The notes under the pieces were generated by a model, which was not told where the DNA came from, did not search any database, and was given only the letters and a program-made list of their open reading frames with translations. A stretch of DNA of 64,000 nt, from NCBI GenBank assembly GCA_022453515.1, contig JAJNNY010000010.1, forward strand, positions 248,001 through 312,000. Direction: 5' to 3'. The position numbers were made by a program, and so were the translations under genes. Shown here one piece after another: positions 13,240-25,244 of this stretch. Each line of letters opens with the position of its first letter. Position 1 is the stretch's first letter. The DNA comes from Astrocystis sublimbata (taxonomy: Eukaryota > Ascomycota > Sordariomycetes > Xylariales > Xylariaceae).

Positions 13240-15112
13240 TGTAGCGCACTTATTTTACCTTCTATCCATGATCCATCCATCCATCCACCCACCCTCTCGC
13301 CCAACCATCCATGGGCCATATCCCTCCACCTGCGTCCCCTACCAGTCCTTAGGACCTGACCTACCACTTACCTCCCCTTACACAGGCCCGACAGGTACCT
13401 CCCTCATCCCACAGGTCGATACGCCCACCGTTGCTGCAGGTACATTGTATCTGTGGGTTTTCTACCGTGCCCGCTGTGCCCGCCGGCGTCTTAAAGGTAC
13501 CTCTCTCCTAGCAGCTAATCTGTTCCAATCCTTTTCAATCTCCTACATACCCTCCTCCAACTCGAGGCCGTCTCTCCTATCCTCCCCTTCCTCGCCTCCT
13601 CACCTCCATCCGAGCCATTCATTCCTTTCCTCACGACACATCTTCCCACGATAGTCTCCTTGTCCGATGTTAAGGAGAGGGAAGGAGGAGAGATTCACCC
13701 TTGGGGCCCGCCACTAGTCGAAAAGTAATCGAGGTCTAAACTTGAGTGTGCTTTGTTGCACATAGGACAGAACGTGAGCTTAGAAGGTCAGAAAACGAGA
13801 TTGTAAAGCAGATAGTCACCCTATCAGCTTTATTAGACAGTCAACTCATTCTTCCACGAGTCTCCCGTCGCGCATAGTCCTCCCTCTCCACGCTGGAATT
13901 CCTCTCAATCGATAATCTCGGTCGTCTCGAAGAGGAATTTATCAATCACCACACTCCCTCCCTTCGACTCGTTCCAGCCCCCACATTCACTCTACAACAA
14001 CTCACCCCATTTGGTCGTCCCCAAGACCATTGGCTGAATCCTCGTGCTCATTCCTCACTCGACCTCCCTCCCCGACAAGATATTTCGGCTTGTCATTCAT
14101 GCCAGCGGTCCTGGAATCTAACTTTGACCATCATAGTAAAGTGGATCAATCTACTCCAGATTTCCAGTCTCGGACTCTACACTAGAGTCTGATTCTGACT
14201 GGAGCATCCTGCTTGAGAGCCCTACATGAGCCCAGTCACTTTCACGACTATCTCAAGATAGGAGATTCGTTTGTGCCCAGGTACGTCGCGGACACACGAG
14301 ATTCGAGATTCGAGCAACGGGTTGTAACGGTAGATGGTCTGATCGTTTTATTTGGTAGTGGCATGCCGATAGGTTCCCAGTGTTCCTGCGGTATCCTCTT
14401 TTACAAGCGCTTCTTCATCTTCGTCTTCGCGTCGAGAAGATAAGCTTGCCTCGTGGGACTCGTTAACTCGCTGTTCCCACCCCGATCTCCAGGAATCGTC
14501 TAATTTCCTGGAAACCGATTGTGGCTGTAAGGGATACTTCTTTTCAACCCATATTCAACCCTGTGTACAGACGTCATAAATCCCCCTTCCCCTACCCAAT
14601 TCTATTTGACACGTTCAGAGACAATTTCTGCGGCGCGTGCCAGATGTACTCCCCGCACAGACTTTTTATCGATTCATCTTCGGTGTCATTGTGTCTAATT
14701 GGGGCGCCCTCAATCGGTGTCCACTTCTGTCCCAGCAATCTAGTCAATCGCATTGTCCCTGAATCTAGGGCTGACCTAATTATTATAGAGCGATCAACTC
14801 GACTTTTAAACGGCTCACTCCCGGCCCTGGTTACCTCGAACACCACAATTTCGCGGCAACCACTCGTCATTCATTTTCTTTTCTGTTTTTTTAAGATACT
14901 ATCTACCACGCTCTTTAATACTCTAATGTTGATTCGGTCTGTCCATCTGACATAATACGCTCATTTCTGCCAACCTGCGACGACCAGCCTAATACTCTCA
15001 CTCAAGAAACAAGATTCCTGGCGAACCTGACCCTCACTCTTTCCACTACGATTCCTGTCTGATACTCGATTCTCAACTTCACCCGATAAAACGAAACGTA
15101 CCATTCATCACC
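13240..15112 (+). promoter_or_regulatory. Probable promoter and long 5' leader of the G1 cyclin gene
   Basis: The stretch before the cyclin is first strongly CT-rich (13260-13650), as fungal promoters and transcription starts often are, and then mixed sequence without a convincing gene. An upstream ORF of nine codons starts at 14926 and ends at 14955, 157 nt before the cyclin ATG. No ATG lies between that uORF and the cyclin start. The transcript start was not determined, so leader length is inferred. Confidence 0.4.
14926..14955 (+). promoter_or_regulatory. Candidate uORF in the cyclin leader
   Basis: ATG at 14926, nine codons, stop TAA at 14953-14955, 157 nt before the cyclin start. Its presence in the mRNA depends on the unmapped transcription start. 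Confidence 0.35.
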
Positions 15113-16428
15113 ATGGCGTACGCCCCCCACAACTCCGGATTCTTCGTTGAATCCGACGAGCCACGACGCATTAACATGAAGGATGCCGCTAAGATACTGG
15201 CTCGAAACCGGCAAGAGATGATCGCGAATGAACTTTCGCGGCTCGCCGGAGAGGAGTACCTGGAGGATATCATGCAGCATACGAGACACATGGAGGTGAG
15301 TGACCATTGATATCCATATCTCCTGGCACATTTTACCAGAATTAGCAGTGGTTCTTGAGTAAGCGCTTGCGATGTACAAGGAAGCTAACAAGGGGCCAAA
15401 AGGACGAAACGTTACCTGACGCCAACTTGATCGATATGCAACGAGAAATTCAATGGTTTATGAGACCTTACCTAATCGATTTCCTGATTGAGGCTCACGC
15501 GGCGTTCGCTCTCCTACCTGAGACCTTGTTCTTGACAATCAACCTGTTGGATCGCTACTGCTCAAAGCGAGTAGTGTACAAGCAGCACTATCAGCTCGTT
15601 GGATGCGCAGCACTCCTGATCGCTGCTAAGTACGGAGACAAGAAGGATCGGGTACCTCAAATAAACGAACTGAACAACATGTGCTGTGGTCTCTATGATT
15701 CGGGCATGTTTACCCAAATGGAGATGCACGTGCTCAACACACTGGACTGGACTATCGGTCACCCAACTGTGGACTTCTTCACTCAGTTGATTGTGGCCGA
15801 GGAAGCCGACGACCAGGAAGTGGAGCATATGGCAGCTTATCTTTGCGAAATTGCGTTGTATCACCGCGACTTTGTTTCAACAAAGCCATCGATCATGGCA
15901 CGGGCTTCTCTAGCCCTCGCGCGCGCCATACTAGGACGGCCTGAAGTCAACGACGGAGCATGGGATAATGTCGAGCATCTCACGGTCATCACGCTTTCGC
16001 AACATCTGCATCAGCCCTCTCCTACTCTGTCCAGAAAGTACTCCTCGCCCCACCTGTCTCGTGTCTCTGCGCGCCTATCCGAGTTCCTGGCGCACCAGGC
16101 TGCCATGTCCAGGAGAGCACAGCAAGCACCGCCTTCTCCTCCTGCCGAACCGACGTTGGCTTCAACCCACTCCGCCATCTACAACACCCCTCAAAAGGGC
16201 TCCGGAACCGTTGCGGGTCCTGCAGATGGCTACATGACGCCTCCGATCACTCCCGACGGAATGTGCTTTACTGCCGCGGCGGACCCTCTAAACAAATACG
16301 TTCCACCTCGATGTCCTGTCACCCCCACTCCTCAAATCCCCAGCACAACGGGATACTCACAACGCCACCAGCCACAACAATTTGCGACGTACCCATACGC
16401 CGAATACACCAACCAGATGGTGGCTTAG
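15113..16428 (+). CDS. cln1: G1/S-specific cyclin (Cln/Puc1 type)
   Basis: Two exons, 15113-15295 and 15403-16428, give 402 aa. The 107-nt intron has a GTGAGT donor, a GCTAAC branch and an AAG acceptor. The protein binds and activates the cyclin-dependent kinase at Start. The cyclin box spans about residues 65-190: MQREIQWFMRPYLIDFLIEA matches the first helices, followed by LLDRYCSKR and the hallmark CAALLIAAKYGDKKDRVP. The second cyclin fold follows to about residue 250. The C-terminal 150 residues are Pro/Ser/Thr-rich with SPT and TPP sites, a likely PEST-like region for phosphorylation-dependent turnover. The start ATG has a strong context (CACCATGG). Similarity is to the single G1 cyclin of filamentous fungi rather than to B-type cyclins. 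The long leader with a uORF suggests translational control. Confidence 0.92.
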
Positions 16429-17849
16429 GAGTCGTACCTCTGGTTTGCTGGACCCTTCCCGGTCTCTGGAGCCGCTCAGTCGACCCCAGTTCTCACTGCC
16501 TCGACCCTACCCTCGGCATTCAATGCCATTTCACCGTATGACCTGTACTATTGGAAGAGAAAAAGATTGTTGCATACACTTGACGGTTAAGGATATCTCC
16601 ATGGCATCAGCGACTTGATTCGAGTTCAGTTTCTTTTCTTTTCTGTCACCATACCCACTACGCGAGTCATCTTGCTCCCAAGCAACGAACCATTGCCCTC
16701 ACCAAAAAAATGTTTTTGAAACTTTGCGCGTTCAGGCGTCCACCAGCATTTCCCTTTTACAGTTACGCCCAGATTGCAGGGACCAGAAGAAGTCGTGCGC
16801 GAGCAAATTTGCACACCGGGATGATATAGGGAGCAGCGGAAATAAAAATGGAGGAGTAGTAACCCGCAGCCATGCGGGTTTCCTGAGAAGAGCATAGCGT
16901 ACTACGCAAGATAATCTGGGACCGGTGTCAACGCATGCGAGTGGCGACGGTAGGCAAAAGGGGCATTTCCTAGGCTGCTGATATACGAACACTCCACGCG
17001 AGCGGTAGATATTGGCAAGCCTTGGAGCCCCTCTACCTTAACTATCGCCCGACCATGATCGCGCGGGCGTCTGCATCGATCGCCCTTCCCCACGAGGGGA
17101 AATAATTCGTTCTTGGTGTCGAAGCTTGCGTACGGGGATTTTCTGACAACGACTGCCCATGTGGCAATTGTTGCAGGTCACTTCGTATACGTAGTTGCGC
17201 CACCCACTGCACATAAATTCATCAATCAATCAAATCACTCAAACCCAGAAGATCTTGTTGCCTTTGTGAAATGTGTAAGCCCTCCTCCGTAACCAAGTGA
17301 AGCAGCATACTCATGATCAACTTTTCGGTTTTCCTGGCGGGATGGGTTCCTAGCATGATGCCTTCTCCTGTCGTGGCAGAATTGGGCAGCACTGGTGTCA
17401 ATTGGAATGTTGAAGTCTCAGGTCTGAGCAAGGGGTAGGAGAGATTAATTAAGCCTGCGGTTAAGAGCGGGGCTTGGGAGGCCAATGGACAGTGCTGGTG
17501 CTCAAGAACCCAGCGCTTAGACTGTGCCTGGGCGCTGTGAATTCCCAAAACCTACCTAGGTACCTATGTAGGATGCCACCTAAATGCGACCCAGACATCC
17601 AGATGCCAGAAAGGCGCTAAATGGGCGACGGGCGCACTGACCACCCTTCCCACAGTGGGTCCGTATCCCACAAACCTAGGTGCACGAGCGAAATGCTGGA
17701 AAAATGTACGAGATGCCCCCCTCCACCTCGGAATTCTGCGACCTTCAAAACAGTCGGCACTAACCTCACAGCTCCCCCCAACAGCCCCCCAAACATACTA
17801 CTCGTCAGCCAATTCTTCACCACTCCCCGACCTCATTTCGAGCGATAAT
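16429..17849. other. Intergenic: cyclin 3' region and RPS2 promoter
   Basis: About 1.4 kb between two same-strand genes. No credible coding frame was seen. It contains a CCTAGGTACCTA-type palindromic motif at 17551-17572, about 280 bp before the RPS2 start. Confidence 0.6.
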
Positions 17850-18831
17850 ATGGCTGACCGAGGCGGCGGCGAGCGAGGCGGTGCCCGTGGAGGCTTCGGA
17901 TCCCGTGGTGACCGTGGCGGCGACAGAGGCCGTGGCCGTGGACGTGGCCGTGGGCGCCGTGGAGGTCCCAAGGAGGACAAGGAATGGATGCCCGTCACCA
18001 AGCTCGGACGTCTTGTGAAGGCCGGCAAGATCAAGAGCATGGAGGAGATCTACCTGCACTCTCTCCCTATCAAGGAGTACCAGATCGTCGACCACTTCCT
18101 GCCCAAGCTCAAGGACGAGGTCATGAAGGTACGACGAACCCGGCGATACGGCGATACGGCGACAAGCGCTACGCGACCGAGCGGTTGATTGTTGCCGAGG
18201 CCTATTCTCCGAAATCCTAAGTTGCGTGCTGACGGTTGTTCCCCGCTACAGATCAAGCCCGTCCAGAAGCAGACCCGTGCCGGTCAGCGAACCCGATTCA
18301 AGGCCATCGTCATTATTGGTGACTCGGAGGGCCACGTCGGTCTCGGTATCAAGACCTCCAAGGAAGTTGCCACTGCCATCCGCGCCGCCATCATCATTGC
18401 CAAGTTGAGCGTCATCCCCGTCCGACGTGGTTACTGGGGTACCAACCTTGGTCTGCCTCACTCCCTCCCCGTCAAGGAGAGTGGAAAGTGTGGCTCCGTC
18501 ACAGTCCGAGTACGTAGCGCCAACTTATGGCTATACCCCGTTCCATCGCGACACGGTACTAACCTGCGCCCAGTTGATCCCGGCCCCTCGTGGTACCCAG
18601 ATCGTCGCCTCCCCCGCTGTTAAGCGTCTCCTCCAACTCGCCGGTATCGAGGATGCCTACACCTCCTCCTCCGGATCGACCAAGACCCTCGAGAACACTC
18701 TGAAGGCTACCTTCGCTGCCATCTCCAACTGCTACGGCTTCTTGACCCCTGAACTGTGGAAGGAGACCAAGCTCATCCGCAGTCCCCTCGAGGAATACGC
18801 CGACTCTCTCCGAGAGAACAAGAAGTACTAG
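17850..18831 (+). CDS. RPS2: 40S ribosomal protein S2 (uS5)
   Basis: Three exons, 17850-18128, 18252-18509 and 18574-18831, give 264 aa, the usual length. The introns are 122-123 nt and 64 nt with GTACG donors and CAG acceptors; intron 2 has a CTAAC branch. The protein is a core component of the small ribosomal subunit near the mRNA entry and decoding centre. The N-terminus carries an Arg-Gly repeat block (residues 2-42), the known target of PRMT3-type arginine methylation. The S5 N-terminal domain follows ([20 protein letters not shown] to VRRGYWG), then the C-terminal domain starting [12 protein letters not shown]. The start is the ATG directly before the RGG block; an in-frame ATG-less extension upstream is in the leader. 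Codon use is strongly C-ending, as expected for a highly expressed gene. Confidence 0.97.
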
Positions 18832-19949
18832 AAAGAAAACTTTTCGGTTAAACGGCGTGGATTCCTTTTCGGGCTTTGTTAATTAGCATCGGTGCCGGGT
18901 GGGCAGGCATCGGGTCCAGGTAGCAAAAAAAAAATAGCACCTTTCTGAACATTCGATTCAATCTTGAGATGTTTTTCTGCAGTATGCACACGTTTGACAT
19001 GTTCTTAGGTATTTGTGAGATTCATTTCCAGGGATATTATCGGCATCGCCTTGGATGTCGAGGGCTGGCAACAACAGCATAATAATCTGTGACATGCACT
19101 GCACAGTGGTCGAGAGACGACAGGCTTCATTGCTTATTGGACGAGTACTGAGGTCTGTGTACCAACCACTTTACCTTGCCGGCCGAGAGAAAATGAGTGC
19201 GTTCTAGTTGTTCAACGATCGTAAGCCACGGTTCTACAACGATGCCACTGCTAATGAATAAACCCACCCTCATCGGTGGAATGCTTCAGGAGAATATATT
19301 CTAGAAGCACCATCAGTTGATTACTACATAGTATTTACCTACATATTGAACTGGCTTGGGTGACTTTATGTATGCTATCGATGCATTGGCATATCTACTG
19401 ATTCTGCGGCTCACACCGTACCTAGTATCGATGACGGAGAACTTGCCAATGCACCGCACTCGACATAGCAAGCACCACCTTTCCCAGTGGTATCCTGGCC
19501 CCGTCGTTTCTGGTTACACCATGAATCATGATGATTTGCCCAAGTGCATACAGTTTGCAATGTAGGGCAGGTAGCTCCTGTTATATATTTCTTGCATTTC
19601 ACACATGGCTTCGACACAGGTTGCAACTCCTCCATGGGTAACAGGCATGAGAGGAAAGAACAAGACCGGTAGTATCTGAAGGGCAGGAACGTCGGGCACA
19701 TTTCAAATACAGACAGCGATCAGGTGTCCTATCTGTATTTTATCCTTCGCAACACTTCCGTGCTTTTGGACTCGCTCTTCTCCAATCCATATCCCCATCT
19801 GCGTCTCTTTGGTGTTTTTGGACTTCAATTTTGGCTCAATTTTGAACGATCCGTCATCACCCACCGTCTTAAAGCTCCAAACACCATTTCCCCTCGTCCA
19901 CTTAAAGAGGGTTTTCCCCGTCGGACCCCTTGCGTTCCGGCTGTGATCA
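18832..19949. other. Intergenic, no gene seen
   Basis: About 1.1 kb holding the RPS2 3' region (A run near 18925) and the promoter of the WSC-domain gene. I see no coding frame with family similarity. Confidence 0.6.
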
Positions 19950-22900
19950 ATGCCGTCGTCATCTCACTCTTCGCCGTTAGCAAGATGCATTATAGTCGCC
20001 CTATTCTTCGTTCTCGGCTTCCTAGCTACGGTCTCTCTAGCTGACGCCCACGCCGCTCGCCCACCCCAGGAACAAGAGTCACCTCTCAGAGACGAGCAAC
20101 CTGAACCTGCTCTGGAAAAACGACTGCTGGGGATGGGCGGCGTGGTCGGGATTGTGCCTAGTCTACTTGGCAATCTTGTTCCAGGAGGCATTGTCAGCTC
20201 GTTGGTGGCTCAAGTCACGGCCGAGGTCAACACCCTGCTACCCCTTCTTGATAATCCCAGCGCCCAGTTACCCGACGGTGTGCCTCTTGTAACAGGCGGA
20301 CAAGCTGCAATCCCTCTCACGGCCCAACCGATACCCACAGGGGCACAGCTGGGTGGACTTGCTGACCAGCTTGCCGGTCTTCTCAACAGTGCCGCGCCCG
20401 GGGCAGCATCTGGAATCATTGCAGAAATAACGGAGCAGGCTCATGGCGTCGTTGCCTCAGTAGAAGCCTTAGCAACAGACGTTGTCTCTTTGGGCAATCA
20501 GATTTCCAACAATCAGATTCAAGCTCCAGATGCCCTAGGTCAGATAGGGGGGCTTCTCGGCTCACTCGACTCAAAGATCAATGACATCGCCAGCGGCGTG
20601 ACATCCAATCTAGCTGCTGAACTACCTCTATCCGTTTTGCAGAATCTTGGCCAGGTCATCAGCAGCGGGCTTGGAGACATTGTTGGGGCTACCGATGGTC
20701 CATTATCTCTGGTCGCTAATCTGGTAGAACAGAATCTTTGCGGGGCTATCACTGATGTTGATGGTATTCTCGCCACTGTCGCTGGTCTCTGTGGGGATAT
20801 ACCATCAGCCGTCGCCCAAGTATCATCTGAGTTGGCAACAGCTCCTCTGACTAACCAGGACGTAACATTGACTGGCGATGTTTCCCAGGTCACTGTATCT
20901 CCAATATCGCCAACTATAGCGGGTGTTCCACCCATCATCCCTTCGTCGACCTCATCGCCTCCAGCAACCCAGGGTCAAGGAACCACTGGGATAACCCCTA
21001 CCGCGAGCAACAGTGCCGGTGGTCCTAGTCTAGCTTCGACTGAAAACGGCTCGACTTCTTCCCCTCCCACTCAACAATCCACTCCGGTGGCTAGTCCCGC
21101 AACTTCTCCCACAAATTCCCAAATACCACAACCGCAACCATCAACGGTTGCCTCAACCCTGGGCACTACCGGTGGGATATCACCTACACCCACATCCACC
21201 CTTTCAGTGGTTGTTTCTCCAATATCAGTATCAGTTGGCGGAAGTACATCAACACCTTTGTCGATATCGTCACCTACCGGTGCTTCGATGCCCGGGGCAA
21301 CAGGTGGAATTCCCTCTACACCAGTGGCCGGCTCAGTACAGCCCGGACAAGCCGGGACAATAGTCACACCTACCACTGGCTGTGAGTTTGATGACTCCAT
21401 TCCAATTGTCTACACTGAAACTAATTATCAATCAAAGTGATCGGATATATCACTGTCACCGATTACTACACTGTTTTCCAACCATGCACTTCCGGTGTGA
21501 TACCAGCTCCTGCTGTGTAAGTGATTTTCCATTGGCTGATCTCAACCTTGCTCACCATCAAGCTGCTGACACACACACATGAACAGGCAGACAACAGTTG
21601 TGACGGTCTTCGCACCTTGTGCTACATCACAATGTACTGCATCCCCAGCAGCCTGCAACTGCCCCAATTCTAATCCTACACCTCCTGGAGGGAACGGCGC
21701 AAAGGGCCCCTGCCCGGGAAATGGGTTTACGTGCGACGACTGCCTTGACGGCTGGTTCTGCCCACCATCTCAGACCCCGGCACAGCTTGCTCCTTGTGGT
21801 TTCGGTTGGCCATGTGCTCATTGTGAAGGTGGCTGGTTTTGTGCTCCTCTTCAAACCCCAGGTCCATGTATCGGCTCTATTACGCCCACTGCCGTTTCCC
21901 CGGGTACTACCGCCTTCCCAAGCACCTCGTTTTCGTCTCCTGCGCCCGGCCAGCCAAGCCCTCCGCCCCCTGAAAAAGTATTGGGCTGGAGTTACTGTGG
22001 CTGCTGGGCAGATGACCCAAATCAGAGAGCACTTGACTCTGAAGTCTTCAATAAGGCCCTCCTTACGAACGAAGACTGCATCCAACATTGTATGGTTAGG
22101 GGCTTTCTTACAGCAGGTACCGAGAAGGGCAACTTATGCCTCTGTGGAAATTTCCTAAACGGAACGCAACAGATGGATGAGAGAGTGTGCTCGATTCCAT
22201 GTGCCGGGGATCCCACGCAGATGTGCGGTGGTTTAGATGCCCTCAGTTGCTACAGTCCAGATGGACTGCCTTATGGTTGGGCTAGCGCTGGGCCCCAACT
22301 ACGAGCACCTACTATCCCACCACCAGAAGTGCTGGAGTTGGACTTCGGTGGTGTTGCTGAGACTGAGATCATAACACCGTTGATCATTTTCCCCCCTGAA
22401 ACTGCAGACCTGGAGAGCTACATCAGCGTGTATGGCAAAACCACAAGCCAGCCCCTAGGTCAACTGCCCCGGGATCTCACCTTCTTTTCGTCTCCCATCT
22501 CACCTTCGGCGTCAGAACCCCCTTTCGGAGGTGGCGGTGTGGCTCCAGGCCAAGTGACACCGCCTACAACGTTGATTAGTGGTACCACGCCGCCTCTCAT
22601 GAGTACACCTGGCCATGGACCTCCTCCAAGCTCAACAACGAACGGGCCAAGCTCATGCGTGCCTGGCATCGATGCGAATTGTAGCCCTACAGCTACCTCT
22701 AGCAACTCAGCATTATGCATTCCAGGCATAGGGGTCAACTGCCCACCTGGACCGAGTAACAGCAATGGAAACCCTAGCCCTAGTTCAACGTCGCAACCTA
22801 CTACTGGAGGCACAACTACCGGTCCCTCATCATCTCCTCCATCCGGCGGAAGCGGTATACCTCCGGGACAAGTGCCACCCCCAACGACTCCATCCCCGAG

Positions 22901-24329
22901 TGGTAATTCTATGACCTGCACGCCGGGATCAAGCGATTCAAATTGTATCTCATCTACTTCCGATGAGGATATACCACCTAGTCAGAGTCAGCCTAGTACA
23001 CGCCCGCCCGGTGCCAGCTCGCCCACTTGCGTACCAGGATCGAGCGATCCAAGTTGTGTCTTGTCAAGTTCTAGCGAAGATGTACCACCCAGCCAGAGCC
23101 AGCCAAGTACAAACTCGCCGGGCACTGGTTCTCCCACTTGCGTACCAGGATCGAGCGATCCAAGTTGTATCTTGTCAAGTTCTAGCGAAGATGTACCACC
23201 CAGCCAGAGCCAGCCTAGTACAATTTCACCGAGCGCCGGATCTTCCACCTGCCCACCAGGATCAAATGATCCAGCCTGCACTTCACCGGTGGGCGGAGGA
23301 GCCGTAGCGCCAGGGCAACAGCATCCGTCATCGTCTACATCAAGTGGCATTCCCAGCACTTGTACAGCCGGGTCTACAGATCCTGCTTGTATCTCATCCA
23401 GTGGTGGGGGAAATCCATCACCAAGCTCTAGTCCGCCATCCGGCTCGACCAGCTCTATGAACCCAACGAATCCGACAGGCGGGCCCGGAGTTCCGTCAAA
23501 TACATGCCCGCCGGGGTCGACAGACCCGACCTGTTCTGGACCAGGCCATAATGGCAGCCCGAGTCCTGGGATGCCTAGTCAAGGAACAACGCCTACAACG
23601 AGTTTCACAGCCTCAGTTCCGACGGCAAGTAGCAGTCGCGGAAGCACTGGTCCAAGCATGTCAGGTCCCGGCATGCCCTCCACGACGAATGCAAGCGGGA
23701 GTATGACCCTGACGGGCGAGACCTCATCGGTGCCACCCGGATCAAGTACAAATTCTGAATCATTGCCGTCGCTGGGGCCAAGCTCAACCTCACCACCAAA
23801 CGGAGGCGGTGGCGTGGCTCCTGGTCAACAGAATCCAAGCACTCAACCTAGCCAGAGCAACACCCAAGTTCCTGGAACTAATTCCAACACCTCTCCAGGA
23901 CCGACTGGTAGTATCACGCCTACCGAAACAAACCCCAGCCCATCTTCGCCCAATCCTCCACCTGGCAGCCCAGGACAACCGACAGCCTCTTACACGGGCA
24001 CCAACCCCAACCAAGAGGGAAGCGAAGTCCCAATTACCGACTCCACTGGACCAGCGACATCGTACACTTATCCGCCTGGTGTTGTTCCTTATGGCGGGGG
24101 CCCCTCGCCATCCATGAGGACCATGGCGTCTCCAGGTATGTTAGCCTGGCGAGAACCCGACGGGGCGTTGGGGGCTCCAACCATGTTGCACACGGCGGCA
24201 CTGCGCGAGGAACTCGATCCGCCAAAGGAGTCACCAGAGTGGAACAGCGTAGAGGTGCCCACGCCAACGACGGCTTCGAAGCCTAGCGATCTGCGATGGC
24301 AACGTATTCGTCCCGTTTATGTGTGGTAA
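19950..24329 (+). CDS. Large secreted Ser/Thr/Pro-rich WSC-domain protein
   Basis: Three exons, 19950-21381, 21438-21516 and 21587-24329, give about 1417 aa. Intron 1 has a GTGAGT donor and AAG acceptor; intron 2 has a GTAAGT donor and CAG acceptor. A signal peptide is clear (hydrophobic stretch about residues 12-30, cleavage near ADA/HA). Residues about 40-300 are alpha-helical and hydrophobic. A Ser/Thr/Pro-rich region follows, then a Cys-rich segment (about 505-600) with two copies of a GWFCxPxQTP motif. A WSC carbohydrate-binding domain lies at about 635-726 (WSYCGCWADD, CLCGNFL, CAGDPTQMCGG). A long mucin-like tail repeats CxPGSxDPxC, including near-identical 37-aa units. The tail should be heavily O-glycosylated. 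No C-terminal hydrophobic GPI signal is seen, so release or wall retention by other means is likely. The last about 60 residues differ in style and may reflect an unrecognised terminal intron. Adhesion or wall function is inferred. Confidence 0.78.
23022..23243 (+). repeat. In-frame 111-bp tandem repeat coding a 37-aa unit
   Basis: Two nearly identical 111-bp units start at about 23022 and 23133, with more diverged copies before and after. Each codes for a segment starting PTCVPGSSDPSC and ending in a Ser/Pro/Gln stretch. Because the period is a multiple of three, expansion or contraction keeps the frame. Confidence 0.8.
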
Positions 24330-25244
24330 ATGGGTGTCGGAAAAGACAGGGAAAACTAACATTGGTTGTGGGTGAATTAAAGATATGAGATGAGTTATCA
24401 GACTAATCATTTACGCATGAAGAGAAAGACAATGCAGAAGTAAGGGTATAAAGGGGTCACACGTTTTTTCTTGGACTGGAAGTTTTGATACTGAAGGGGT
24501 TATCTACCTATGTATCGCAATAAGCAGGCGCTCGGGCATTGGGTTGTTGAGATTCCCATTTGTGCATCTTTCGGGTTTTTGGAAGTAGGGGGCGGATAAG
24601 CTAGCCAGCTGCCTAGGTACTTGTAGAGGGAATTTCAGCCACTTCTACACAAGGTACCCATGAAATTAATTGCATTCTTGATTGATTGATCGATTGGCTA
24701 TGTCACTTGATACCTAGTCTCGCCCCAAATCCGTTTTTGTAAACCCGACGCAGACCGATGGGATGTAAAGGAGAGGGGAGGATCAATAACGCCTACCGCC
24801 CATGTTTTTACATATCAACGCCACACGATGATAATACAATGCACAGGCGACCAACGTAACGATGCAGTACCAAGGGAGGGAGAGAGGAAAAAGAATTCAG
24901 GAACAGTTGCCACCCCCTGATTATAGTACACAATTTTACATGATTCCGTTCCGTCCACCATTAAGAGCAAGCAAGGAGACAAAGCCACGACGAATTAAGT
25001 CACTGCGGGTATCTCACAAAAGTCGTTCATTCATCCGTTTCAGGGTCCGATTAAAAAGGCTTAGAGGGGAGAAGGGAGGTAGGCGAGGGAAGTGGGCGAG
25101 AGGGAGAGGGAAAGGGAGAGGGAGTAGTAAGGCTTGGGGGATTCAGGTGGTGAGTGAGATTTGGAGAGACTTTTGAGTTAAGGATGATGATGTTATGTTA
25201 TGTTGATGAAGGCTCATCCCCTTTTCCTTCTTCTTTAGCTCCAA
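24330..25244. other. Intergenic between convergent genes
   Basis: About 0.9 kb between the 3' ends of the WSC and sulfurtransferase genes. A purine-rich AGGGAG stretch lies at 25060-25130. No gene was seen. Confidence 0.6.

Noticed and set aside
14213..14955. Longer open frames in the cyclin leader
   Set aside because: They depend on non-ATG starts or lack family similarity; only the short ATG uORF at 14926 was kept.
24862..25176. 104-codon basic frame on the plus strand
   Set aside because: Its C-terminal Arg/Gly/Lys bias comes from a purine-rich low-complexity stretch between convergent genes.
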